Positions 9,869 to 17,409 of a stretch of 50,609 nucleotides of DNA are shown piece after piece. Position numbers and translations under genes: made by a program. The notes beneath the pieces were generated by a model that had not been told where the DNA came from, ran no database searches, and saw only the letters and a list, made by a program, of their open reading frames with translations. The DNA is from a virus: positions 1 through 50,609 of IMG/VR virus record IMGVR_UViG_3300026551_000001. One strand, given 5' to 3'. Each line of letters starts with the position of its first letter. Position 1 is the first letter of the stretch.

Positions 9869-11994
9869 TGGCTACGTTTGCTCCTCAAGTACCCCAGACT
9901 CCAGATCCTTTCTATTTACATTTATCTAAGCCTGTTCCAGAACCTGCTGCAGATAAATCTAAAGGAGAAGCCTTTAAAGTATTAGGAGATACTTTAGGAG
10001 AGACAGGTAAAGTAACTGATACAGGAATTAAAGATATTGTTCTTAAACCTGAACTGGAGAAGATGCAGAATGTTGATGAAGAGAATATCTCTACTCTAGA
10101 ATCAGATAAGAATGCTGTTACAGATGCTAAATCTTACGGACAAGCTGATCAGGATACTGATGTCTTAACTAAACAAGGGACTGCTTCAGTTCCTACATCT
10201 ATTAGTCAAGGTATTAAATCAGTACAAACTCATCAAGAAGCTAGAGATAATGGTAAGATTACAGAGACTCAAACATTAGGTAAACAATACCAGATTCTTA
10301 AAGATCTTAGAGCTCAATGGCCTCAATATAGAAACTATATAGATCAAGAATCAGAGCGTATTACTGGTAAAAATATAGCTAACAGTTATAAGAATTCTCT
10401 TGTAGCTGATCTCAATGCTACTCAAGCAGCTAAACAGAAAGAATTAGAAGAGGTAGATGGACAGTTCAGAAGGTTAGAGGATGAAGGTATTGGAGGTTTA
10501 GCCTTAGCTTCATTCCATAATCAACTTAGAGCAGGTCAAAGATCTCTTCCAGAAGCTAGATTATTTATAGCTCAGAATACTGCTTTTATGGGTATTCATA
10601 AACAGAGACAGTTTTCTTCTGAAGAAGAAGGGTATGGTATCGAGAGTGAGAAAAGAAATGCTCCTAATATGATGGATGGTCTTATTAACCAAGCATCATA
10701 TACCCATGCTAATTCTTTGTTTACTCCTAAAGGTCAAGTAGAAGATATAGTAGGTCGTATTGGTAGAGGTGAAACTGTAAATCCTGATGCTGTTCTTAAA
10801 GCTAGTCAGGAGATAGCAGGTCAAGAACAAGCTTATAGAACTGATATTATGAGAGATCTTAATAATCCTAAGAATGGTATTAATGGTAAATCTTTAGCGA
10901 CTATCTTAGGTCCATCTGAGACTAATAATCGAATAGAAGCAGGAGCAGAGTATTTTAAAGGTAGACAGAGACTTCTTACCAATGGAGATTATAGTGCTAT
11001 TCATGGTGTAGATAATGCCGCTAAAGCTATAAATTCTCAAGCTAGATTAAGTCTTTTAAATGATAAAGACATAGGTCCGACCTTAAGATTATACGAAGCA
11101 TTCGGATCTTCAGCTCCTCAATTTGCTAAAGATTTCACAACTGCTTCTCTGACTGGTCCAGTATCTAAACTTCCAGGCGGTATGCCTGTCTTCTTACAGA
11201 AGAAAGCCATGGAGATGTTTACAGGAGCTTCTTCAAAATCTATAGCTGATACTATAGCTGATATTAGTAACGCTCCAGATATTTCTCCTAGTGTTAAAGC
11301 TAAGAGTTCTAATGAATTAATAAGCAATGTAGAAAAGTTAGCTGATCCTAAGACTCCAGATAACATTGCAGAGAATATTGCTAATAAGGTTTATAGTTCT
11401 CAGAACTTAGGTATAGTCAGTAAGTTTGAGAAGAACAACGGAGATAATCTTTCTATCTTTGGTAGGTTATCTGATCCTAGTATGCTTCAAAGAGTCTGGC
11501 AACTAAGTGGTCAGAATCCTGGTAATCCTCTATGGCGTAATGCTAAAGATTGGGCTGAACGTTCTTTCGGAGATCATATATTTGCAGACAACTTAAGACA
11601 ATTAGTAGCTGAACAGAACATACTTATGAAGCCTTCTCCTTTTTCAGGAGGAGATACAGCTAATCTAGCTCAGAGACGTAACTTCTCCATAGGTTGGGAT
11701 ACTGCTGCTCATGAACTTAAAGTAGATGCCCCTAATGATCCTATGTTTGATGGAGTCAGAAAGAATGTAAATAGAATTAACTATGGTCTTCACAATATTA
11801 AGTCTATAGCTGAGACTGAAGGTTCAGATGTCAATACTTACTTACTTAATCGTCTACAACAGTTTGGTGTGCATACTGACCCTCTTATTACAGGTATATA
11901 TAACTCTATAGCTAAACAGAAAGAGAATGAAGAGAACTTTAAGAGAATGGCTAAAGAGAAATATCAAAAGAGAGAGAAAGAAACAGGGCAGTAA
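9868..11994 (+). CDS. Internal virion protein, 708 aa
   Basis: 708 aa, soluble, largely alpha-helical, rich in Lys/Glu/Asn/Ala. It ends in a highly charged helix (ENEENFKRMAKEKYQKREKETGQ region). No enzyme motif is recognised. It overlaps both neighbours by one base (TAATG) and sits between the 1661 aa protein and the phosphatase/peptidase fusion. By position and helical make-up it is a candidate for the gp15-like core or ejection protein. No specific homology can be claimed. Confidence 0.65.
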   Translation: MATFAPQVPQTPDPFYLHLSKPVPEPAADKSKGEAFKVLGDTLGETGKVTDTGIKDIVLKPELEKMQNVDEENISTLESDKNAVTDAKSYGQADQDTDVLTKQGTASVPTSISQGIKSVQTHQEARDNGKITETQTLGKQYQILKDLRAQWPQYRNYIDQESERITGKNIANSYKNSLVADLNATQAAKQKELEEVDGQFRRLEDEGIGGLALASFHNQLRAGQRSLPEARLFIAQNTAFMGIHKQRQFSSEEEGYGIESEKRNAPNMMDGLINQASYTHANSLFTPKGQVEDIVGRIGRGETVNPDAVLKASQEIAGQEQAYRTDIMRDLNNPKNGINGKSLATILGPSETNNRIEAGAEYFKGRQRLLTNGDYSAIHGVDNAAKAINSQARLSLLNDKDIGPTLRLYEAFGSSAPQFAKDFTTASLTGPVSKLPGGMPVFLQKKAMEMFTGASSKSIADTIADISNAPDISPSVKAKSSNELISNVEKLADPKTPDNIAENIANKVYSSQNLGIVSKFEKNNGDNLSIFGRLSDPSMLQRVWQLSGQNPGNPLWRNAKDWAERSFGDHIFADNLRQLVAEQNILMKPSPFSGGDTANLAQRRNFSIGWDTAAHELKVDAPNDPMFDGVRKNVNRINYGLHNIKSIAETEGSDVNTYLLNRLQQFGVHTDPLITGIYNSIAKQKENEENFKRMAKEKYQKREKETGQ

Positions 11995-13976
11995 TGGGAA
12001 TCTCTTTTGGTGATGGTCGTTGGTTTGATAATGAGTATGAGCAAGTAGCTGATAGTCATCAACAGCAGCCATTACGTTTAACTATTACTCCTCATATGAA
12101 TGAAGGTGAATCTGAGACTGGATCTTCTCAAGGAGGTTTAGAAGAACCTAAAGATATTCATATCATCAGACATGGTACTACAGAAGAGAATGAAGAAGAT
12201 AAGATTCGTGGAACTCAGGATGATGTTAAGTTAAGTGATGAAGGTCGTAAACATGCCCTAGACGCCGCTGAGGAGCTCCGTAGTAAAGGTATTGAGTCAT
12301 TGGTGACCTCACCCCTAGCCAGAGCAAAAGAAACATCCCAGATCATTGGTAAAGAGTTGGGAATACCTATCACAGTCAGCGATAAGTTAAAGACTTGGAA
12401 TGTAGGTAACTTTGAAGGTAAACCTTGTGAAGGTAATAACGATACATTACAAGATTATGCAGAGAATAAACCAGATGAGAAAGTACCTGGTGGAGAGTCT
12501 TATAATGAATTTAAAGATAGAGCATTCGAAGGTATTAGAGAAGCTATCTTAGCTAATAAGGATAAGAAGTTAGGTATAGTAACTCACCATATGGTCGAGA
12601 GTTCCTTAGAAGGTTGGGAGAAGACTGGACAAGATAATCCTAGTCTAGATTTATCTAAGTTATTTGAAGATACAGACCAACCAGGTTCAGTACGTAAGAT
12701 GACTATGGAACCTGATTCTACTATTATGAAGGGAAAGGATAATCTTCCTTTTCAGAAAGAAGTACAGCCATATCTAAAGAAGTTTAGAGATGCTTTGACT
12801 GATTATGTAATGAATGCAAGTGGAAATCTTAAAGAGAATTTATTAGATATTCTTAAACATCCAGAGAATATGATTGGTCCTCAGGAAGGAATGTTTATTG
12901 CTCCTTCATTAGGTAAGCGATTATTTGCTCAAGGACTTATGAAACAAGGTTTATCTCCTGCAGAAGTTAAAGCTCTGACTGGAGTAGAACGTGGTGCAGA
13001 TAGTAAGCTACGTCAAGAGATTAGTGATTTACCTTCTCAAGTGGTTAATGAAAAGCTTTTAAAAGATCATGTACTTCCTTTGGAGTGGGTCTTTCATCAT
13101 CCTGATTTTTTTAATGTATATCCTGAAGCTAAAGATATAAAAGTCTTATATAATCCTAAATTACCTAATACTACTGATGCTAGATTTACAGGAGATATTG
13201 AACTTAATCCTGCTTTAAAAGATCCTATGGATATTCATGATGCTATACTTCACGAATTACAACACTGGGTTCAGTATAAAGAAGGCTTTGCATTTAATGT
13301 TCCTTCTGATGCTCCTGAAGCATTTGTAAAAGAATTCGGAGCTAGAATGCGTAAAGAAGGAGTTAAGGGAGAAACTCCTAAACAAAGAATATATAGACAG
13401 TTAACATCAGAGGTCGAAGCTAGAAATACTCAAGCTAGAGCAGGCATGACTGAAGAAATGAGACGTGAGTCTCTAGCTACAAGTACAGAAGATATTCAGA
13501 GATCTCACCAACTTATCTTCGATGAGAAAGGTAATAGAATTGATGCTTCTCCTTCTATGTCTAAAGAACCTCCTAAAAGATTTGGATTACCTGTAGAAGT
13601 ATTTGAACAGAGACTAAGAGATGTTATAGAAAAGAATCCTGACTTAAGACAAGTACCTTGGGGATGGACCCTAGAAGAAGTTAAATCTATACCTTTAGAT
13701 GATTACTTTAAAGGACTTAAGGAAGGATTTGGAGATACTTATGCAGATTATCTAAAGAATAAGAAAACTAGAAATCCTTCTATGTCTAGATTTGGCAGTC
13801 AAGAAGATACTCCAGATTGGTTCAAAGAAGAAATGAGACAGACTTTGGAGAAAGAGTTAGGAGGATCTAAGAATACTCCTATTAAAACTAGATCTAATAC
13901 ATCGGGTATGAGTGAAAGACAGAAAGAACTGAAAAAGATTAATCAGAAATCTAGAAGTCGTTTACAATCAAAATAA
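11994..13976 (+). CDS. Histidine phosphatase-metallopeptidase polyvalent virion protein
   Basis: 660 aa. Residues 54-200 form a histidine-phosphatase (phosphoglycerate-mutase-like) domain. It has the RHG motif at 59-61, the substrate-arginine motif TSPLARAKET (104-113), an FEGKP element (140-144) and the second catalytic histidine in VTHHMVE (196-202). Residues 320-435 resemble a polyvalent-protein-associated zinc-metallopeptidase domain: GVERGADSKLR, HHPDFFNVYPEAKDIKV, then HELQH (420-424), which matches HExxH. The C-terminal third is charged and unassigned. It is the last gene of the late operon, after three internal virion proteins, so it may be packaged and injected. Both domains keep their key residues. 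Substrates are unknown. Confidence 0.8.
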   Translation: MGISFGDGRWFDNEYEQVADSHQQQPLRLTITPHMNEGESETGSSQGGLEEPKDIHIIRHGTTEENEEDKIRGTQDDVKLSDEGRKHALDAAEELRSKGIESLVTSPLARAKETSQIIGKELGIPITVSDKLKTWNVGNFEGKPCEGNNDTLQDYAENKPDEKVPGGESYNEFKDRAFEGIREAILANKDKKLGIVTHHMVESSLEGWEKTGQDNPSLDLSKLFEDTDQPGSVRKMTMEPDSTIMKGKDNLPFQKEVQPYLKKFRDALTDYVMNASGNLKENLLDILKHPENMIGPQEGMFIAPSLGKRLFAQGLMKQGLSPAEVKALTGVERGADSKLRQEISDLPSQVVNEKLLKDHVLPLEWVFHHPDFFNVYPEAKDIKVLYNPKLPNTTDARFTGDIELNPALKDPMDIHDAILHELQHWVQYKEGFAFNVPSDAPEAFVKEFGARMRKEGVKGETPKQRIYRQLTSEVEARNTQARAGMTEEMRRESLATSTEDIQRSHQLIFDEKGNRIDASPSMSKEPPKRFGLPVEVFEQRLRDVIEKNPDLRQVPWGWTLEEVKSIPLDDYFKGLKEGFGDTYADYLKNKKTRNPSMSRFGSQEDTPDWFKEEMRQTLEKELGGSKNTPIKTRSNTSGMSERQKELKKINQKSRSRLQSK

Positions 13977-14004
13977 TAGTTAAAATTTCATGCAGACATA
14001 AAAA

Positions 14005-14036
14005 TAGCCTCGGTAAGCGTAAGCCTACCGAGGCTA
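14005..14036 (-). terminator. Terminator ending the early operon (convergent point)
   Basis: Perfect 11-bp stem TAGCCTCGGTA / TACCGAGGCTA. Read on the - strand it is followed by TTTTT (+ strand A-run at 14000-14004), a classical Rho-independent terminator for leftward transcription. Read on the + strand the loop can close as a GUAA tetraloop but there is no U-tract, so the late transcript, which arrives from the other side after the stop at 13976, would be stopped less well. Confidence 0.85.
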
Positions 14037-14150
14037 AGTCATGTGGAGTTTGCGGGAACCCCTTTTAGTTTCTTACATCAGAGCTCGCTTGTAGTTTGGT
14101 ATACTGACCCGACCTCTGATGATCTACTCTCGACGTAGATTAGTTTTAAT

Positions 14151-14762
14151 TTACGCTGCGAGTGCCACTTCAGTTTCAGAGTCAGTAGTTGAAAGAGGAA
14201 TCACCTTAACAGGAGGTGTCCAGTTCCAAGTCTCCAACTGCTCGATGGCATCAATGACGACGTTATAGTCAGAATCGCCATCTCTATCGTAAGAAAAATC
14301 CTCATGGTCTAGACGACAGGCTACGAGGATACGCTCGATTCGCTTAGTCTCTGCACTAAGCTTAGTCACGTACTGACTGTAGCCAACTTCATCTTTGACT
14401 ATAGTCGGATCGACCCAGTGTAACCACTCAGCCAAGTGATAAGGATTACTGTATTCAATTTCCTTCATATCGAAATCTAAATCACCGAGACGGAACTTAC
14501 CAGCCTTCAGCCATTCATCAGCTTCCGCCATAGTCTTAGGTCTCGGGCTCTCAATACCGAAACGTACGGCAGCTTCATTCTGTTTCTTTGTGACGATATT
14601 GTTCAGCTCTCGGAGGAAGTAGTTCTTGCTCTGAGCGTTAACATCTTCATTAATGTTGTACCACATGGTAGTCTCCTGTTTATTGAACTCTTTAACCTTT
14701 TTATTCCACTCAATGTCTGATTGAGTTAAAGGTCCAAACCAAACTCCATCTCTACAATACAT
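14151..14762 (-). CDS. Unknown early protein with SsrA-like tail
   Basis: 203 aa from ATG 14762, directly after the HNH stop. The open frame extends upstream to 14984 but would overlap the whole HNH gene, so the extension is rejected. The protein is acidic and tryptophan-rich (WYNINEDVN, WLKAGKF, WLHWVDPTIV, TWNWTPP) with no recognised domain. Its last residues, STTDSETEVALAA, end in ALAA, the same four residues that end the E. coli SsrA tag. The tail resembles that of the 92 aa protein at 19164-19442. It is the last gene before the operon terminator. Confidence 0.75.
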   Translation of the reverse strand: MYCRDGVWFGPLTQSDIEWNKKVKEFNKQETTMWYNINEDVNAQSKNYFLRELNNIVTKKQNEAAVRFGIESPRPKTMAEADEWLKAGKFRLGDLDFDMKEIEYSNPYHLAEWLHWVDPTIVKDEVGYSQYVTKLSAETKRIERILVACRLDHEDFSYDRDGDSDYNVVIDAIEQLETWNWTPPVKVIPLSTTDSETEVALAA

Positions 14763-14763
14763 A

Positions 14764-14997
14764 TCAGTGTCTCGGCGGTTGTCTGATTCTGTTGGCGTGC
14801 TCTGATACGACGTGGGTTGGTACCTTGTCCAACGAGCCAGTTCGGTGATAACCAATATGATCCAACTCTCTATGGTCTCCTTTTGTAACTTTTCCCAATC
14901 TCTCAGCATGTGCCCTAGCAGCATTGCGTGCCTCTCTACGGCGTACCTGTGCTGGAGTGTCTTCCCATCTTGTTTCTTTTTCATAGTTTCTATTCAT
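14764..14997 (-). CDS. HNH endonuclease family protein (small)
   Basis: 77 aa from ATG 14997 (MNRNYEKETRW), chosen because it overlaps the upstream stop (ATGAATAG); an in-frame extension to 15051 lies inside the upstream gene. The core RRREARNAARAHAERLGKV-TKGDHRELDHIG-...-SEHANRIRQPP matches the compact HNH proteins of phages: a basic helix, then GD..xxDH and a closing histidine/asparagine helix. Such proteins nick or cut DNA and are often carried as free-standing genes in podoviruses. The catalytic DH pair is present. A packaging or host-DNA role is possible. Confidence 0.75.
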   Translation of the reverse strand: MNRNYEKETRWEDTPAQVRRREARNAARAHAERLGKVTKGDHRELDHIGYHRTGSLDKVPTHVVSEHANRIRQPPRH

Positions 14998-15313
14998 GTA
15001 TTCTAAACTTAACCTCTGATTTCTTCTGTTGCCGAGCCTCTTGCGAGGCATGTTCTTGTTTCATTAATGTATAGTGAAGAGGCATGGTTAAGTTTAAATA
15101 AGCATTAACCATTGTCTTTTGAGCCCATGGTTTAGGTATGGGGCCGAAAGATAAATCGACTAAATCTTCATCATTCTTAATCCAATTATTTCTTCTTAAT
15201 TCATCTTCTATTAAATCTTTAATATGTCCTATGCTTATAGTAGTTTCTATAATCTTAGGATATTCTTTTGTGTGGTCCGGATATTTAATAGCCTCAGGTT
15301 TCAGAGGTTTCAT
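14990..15313 (-). CDS. Unknown early protein, 107 aa
   Basis: 107 aa from ATG 15313, which has AGGAG six bases upstream. Upstream in-frame ATGs (15379) fall within the neighbouring gene. The sequence is charged with a basic C-terminus (KQEHASQEARQQKKSEV) and no recognised domain. ISIGHIKDLIEDELRRNNW is an amphipathic helix and VVDLSFGPIPKPW-type beta content follows. It overlaps the HNH gene by 8 bases and the small upstream gene by 20 bases. Its function is not recognised. Confidence 0.65.
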   Translation of the reverse strand: MKPLKPEAIKYPDHTKEYPKIIETTISIGHIKDLIEDELRRNNWIKNDEDLVDLSFGPIPKPWAQKTMVNAYLNLTMPLHYTLMKQEHASQEARQQKKSEVKFRIHE

Positions 15314-15425
15314 CTTCATCTCCTGTCGAGGGTCGCTGAGGGAAGCGCCTCTCTCGTCGGACTTTCTTCTTTTGTTCAATTCGTAATCTTTCTGCTTTAT
15401 TGGTTGGATGTTTATTCTTACTCAT
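15294..15425 (-). CDS. Small basic protein, 43 aa
   Basis: 43 aa starting ATG 15425, which overlaps the stop of the upstream membrane-protein gene (ATGA). It is very basic in the first 33 residues (NKAERLRIEQKKKVRRERR) and acidic at the end (GDEDETSET). It could bind nucleic acid. Its 3' end carries the Shine-Dalgarno of the next gene. The call rests on start/stop coupling only. Confidence 0.55.
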   Translation of the reverse strand: MSKNKHPTNKAERLRIEQKKKVRRERRFPQRPSTGDEDETSET

Positions 15426-15601
15426 TGGTTGAATAACTTATGAATATCAAATGGAGTCGAGTACATTAAGATACAGGCTTTACCTAAACATGTGGACATA
15501 CTGTTAACATATATTAATGCTGAGATAACACCTAAACTAAACCATATAATTCTATGAAGTAGTTTATCTACAAGATCAACGATAACCATAACGTACCTCA
15601 T
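15422..15601 (-). CDS. Small membrane protein, 59 aa
   Basis: 59 aa from ATG 15601, which overlaps the endonuclease I stop (ATGA). An alternative start at 15589 has GAGGT five bases upstream. The sequence has hydrophobic segments at the N-terminus (MVIVDLVDKLL) and in the middle (IIWFSLGVISALIYVNS), so at least one membrane helix is expected. Function is unknown. It lies between endonuclease I and a small basic protein gene. Confidence 0.6.
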   Translation of the reverse strand: MRYVMVIVDLVDKLLHRIIWFSLGVISALIYVNSMSTCLGKACILMYSTPFDIHKLFNQ

Positions 15602-15945
15602 AAACCTAATAACCAATCTTCTGGAACATTACCGATGGCATATCTGAATCCATTCTTTATAGCCCATTTAATCTGTTTCTCTTTATATTCATAAAAGACT
15701 ATTCTCAGATCTATATTAGGATGCTGTCTCTTAACTGCTAACAGTTTGCATTTATCCTCTGGTCTTAGATAGCCTTTATATTCAATGTATATCTTTCCTA
15801 AAGGGGTATATAACTTAAAGTCTATAAGGTAGTGTCGAGCTAAGACATAAGGAATCTTTTCAGTTTCGTATTCAAATATAATCTTAGCTCGACGTAACTG
15901 ATTGGCTATAGATTCTTCTGATTTATTTCTAGTTCTTTTAGATAT
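15598..15945 (-). CDS. Endonuclease I (T7 gp3-like Holliday junction resolvase), non-AUG start
   Basis: About 115 aa. The product matches T7 gp3 along its length: KSEESIANQLRRAKIIFEYE, IPYVLARHYLIDFKL, IYIEYKG and KRQHPNIDLRIVFYE. The catalytic set corresponds to the first Glu of SEES, Asp of IDF, and Glu and Lys of IEYKG, all present. The enzyme cuts branched DNA before packaging and degrades host DNA. The frame has no methionine and no GTG or TTG; after an in-frame TGA the only near-cognate starts are AUA at 15945 (within the last codons of the upstream gene) and TTA at 15951. AUA is therefore proposed. The stop overlaps the next start (ATGA). The enzyme call is strong; the start is an inference. 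Confidence 0.82.
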   Translation of the reverse strand: MSKRTRNKSEESIANQLRRAKIIFEYETEKIPYVLARHYLIDFKLYTPLGKIYIEYKGYLRPEDKCKLLAVKRQHPNIDLRIVFYEYKEKQIKWAIKNGFRYAIGNVPEDWLLGL

Positions 15946-16117
15946 TGTTAATTCTCATTTCTTCTAGTTGTTGTACTTTACGGGCTAATTCTAATATTAA
16001 ATCCATATCCATATTTGGATATAACAATCTACTATCTTGACCGTCATATTCTCCAGCAGCATTGATGTTGCTAAGATATTCTATGATTAATTGAGTTAAT
16101 AATAGTACATCAGACAT
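15938..16117 (-). CDS. Small acidic helical protein, 59 aa
   Basis: 59 aa from ATG 16117 (MSDVLLLTQLIIEYL), overlapping the stop of the upstream gene; an upstream in-frame ATG at 16138 is possible. It has two helical stretches rich in Leu/Ile (LLLTQLIIEYLSNINA and MDLILELARKVQQLEEMR) separated by a Gly/Asp/Tyr linker, suggesting a small dimeric helical protein. It is unknown. Its last codons contain the proposed AUA start of endonuclease I, so the two may be translationally coupled. Confidence 0.65.
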   Translation of the reverse strand: MSDVLLLTQLIIEYLSNINAAGEYDGQDSRLLYPNMDMDLILELARKVQQLEEMRINNI

Positions 16118-16280
16118 CTTGTTTCTCATCTTCATCATTTAAATATTTACAATCTCTAATAGGTTTCTCACATTCGCACCAACCGTTTAATAGTTTACAG
16201 TCAGTCGGACTGTTATTATTATGTGGTTGAAACAAGTAATCAGTGTATGACTTGTCCAGCTCTATTGATCTCGATGACAT
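16110..16280 (-). CDS. Small Cys-containing protein, 56 aa
   Basis: 56 aa, ATG 16280 with AAAGGA six bases upstream, inside the 3' end of the exonuclease gene (41-bp overlap). The second half has spaced cysteines (TDCKLLNGWCECEKPIRDCKY) that could bind a metal, and the tail is very acidic (LNDEDEKQDV). The strong ribosome binding site and the ATGTCTGA overlap with the next gene support it as real. Function is unknown. Confidence 0.6.
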   Translation of the reverse strand: MSSRSIELDKSYTDYLFQPHNNNSPTDCKLLNGWCECEKPIRDCKYLNDEDEKQDV

Positions 16281-17097
16281 CAGGTTTCCTTTCTACGTGG
16301 GTAAGGTACTTAGGTCCATCGGAGTATAGAAAAGTTCTGAGACCAGGGAAACAAGTGTTCTTGTAGGCACTGTAGCTTGCTTTGGTATCAAGACCGATAT
16401 TCCCAGATCTACCTTCTGGTACTGTTTTACAGGTACATCTCGGAGCTTGAATAGAGTTTGCATATGATTTATATAATCTAATTCTCTCTTTGATGAACTC
16501 TTTTCGTAATGTATGTTCATATAATAACATATGTCCTAGTTGTTTGTCAATGATTAATAAGCATGCTTTATCTTTTACCAGTACCAAATCGTCGTTAATA
16601 CTAGCGCCCATATAAGCGTCAAGTTGAGATAGATAGCCCCAATCGTCAAGCGTTGTTTGATCTTTCCTTTTGAATTTATCCATCCCACGGCTAGAGGAAG
16701 ATTTAACATCAACAATGTAGCCGTCGATAATGCAGTCTCTATGACCGCGGATACCATCGAGAACAAGTTCATCCTGCTCTCCCGTAACTGTATGTCCTGA
16801 AGCCTTGGCAAGAGCTATAGCTTGAGCCTCTATTATATGACCAAAGGAATATTTGAACTCTGCCCATGGTGGTAGAGGCTCTGCTAACTCTGGTGTATGT
16901 ATCGAATGCCATAAAGCTTTAGGACAGACAGGCCCTAGTTTAGACATTCTTAAAGAAGGTTTATATGTATAGTTATATTGAGATTGTAATCTTTTGGTTA
17001 TGTTATTAGACAAATCCAGGGCTAGCTCATCAGTGAACCAGCCTCTGGTTGTCAATAGATATTGTATATCGGTAACCAGAGTATCGATTGTTTTTAT
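16240..17097 (-). CDS. PD-(D/E)XK exonuclease (gp6-position), probable AUA start
   Basis: 285 aa if begun at AUA 17097. The nuclease core is clear: SLRMSKLGPVCPKALW, FKYSFGHIIEAQAIALAKASGH, then GHRDCIIDGYIVDVKSSSS, in which an Asp and the D-x-K of VDVKS fit the PD-(D/E)XK catalytic set, followed by YLSQLDAYMG. This is the RecB/Cas4-like phage exonuclease type that processes DNA ends and supplies nucleotides. No ATG, GTG or TTG lies between the stop of the upstream gene and the core. The open frame continues to an ATG at 17211, but that would overlap the upstream membrane-protein gene by 118 bp. AUA overlapping the upstream stop as ATAA, eight bases after AAAGGA, is preferred. Confidence 0.78.
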   Translation of the reverse strand: MKTIDTLVTDIQYLLTTRGWFTDELALDLSNNITKRLQSQYNYTYKPSLRMSKLGPVCPKALWHSIHTPELAEPLPPWAEFKYSFGHIIEAQAIALAKASGHTVTGEQDELVLDGIRGHRDCIIDGYIVDVKSSSSRGMDKFKRKDQTTLDDWGYLSQLDAYMGASINDDLVLVKDKACLLIIDKQLGHMLLYEHTLRKEFIKERIRLYKSYANSIQAPRCTCKTVPEGRSGNIGLDTKASYSAYKNTCFPGLRTFLYSDGPKYLTHVERKPDVIEINRAGQVIH

Positions 17098-17351
17098 GGT
17101 ATCATTCCTTTTACTTGATGTGCAAGTTGTAAGTATAAGATTAGTTGTCCAAAACCTACGATTGGAGCGAATGCAGCCATTGTTACAAATGTCTGTGCTA
17201 TCTCCAACCATTTATCCTTCTTCTTAGGTGGTTCTGGTTTCTTGGCAGAGTCTTTGATTTCCTTTTCAACAGTCTTCCAAAAGTCTATTGTTTCTTTCAT
17301 CTGTTGAAGAGGGCTTTGTTGTGGACCGAAAGGACTTCCGTATCCATACAT
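17094..17351 (-). CDS. Small membrane-anchored protein, 85 aa
   Basis: 85 aa from ATG 17351, which has GGAGG six bases upstream; the longer open frame to 17411 runs through the G6/C6 hairpin and is rejected. Layout: a Gly/Pro/Gln-rich N-terminus (MYGYGSPFGPQQSP), a charged helix, a Pro/Lys linker (KKPEPPKKKDKW), then a hydrophobic C-terminal half (TFVTMAAFAPIVGFGQLILYLQLA) that could form one or two membrane segments. It lies just 3' of the structured region and is probably translationally coupled to the exonuclease. Function is unknown. Confidence 0.7.
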   Translation of the reverse strand: MYGYGSPFGPQQSPLQQMKETIDFWKTVEKEIKDSAKKPEPPKKKDKWLEIAQTFVTMAAFAPIVGFGQLILYLQLAHQVKGMIP

Positions 17352-17391
17352 TGTAACCTCCATTCTAAATGGATTAAATATATTTTCTAAC

Positions 17392-17409
17392 GGGGGGATT
17401 TGTCCCCCC
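17392..17409. other. G6/C6 hairpin flanking the structured region
   Basis: GGGGGG, a six-base loop ATTTGT, then CCCCCC. It is a very stable hairpin on either strand. Neither side has a U-tract (the - strand continues GTTAGAAAATATA), so it is not a normal intrinsic terminator. It lies between the RNA-like region and the GGAGG-led membrane-protein gene and may be a processing or boundary element. Confidence 0.7.

Noticed and set aside
14764-14984. N-terminal extension of the 203 aa gene to 14984
   Set aside because: It would overlap the entire HNH gene, whose motif is clear in the other frame.
17392-17409. G6/C6 hairpin as an intrinsic terminator
   Set aside because: Neither strand has a run of U after the stem, and a GGAGG-led gene follows immediately on the - strand.
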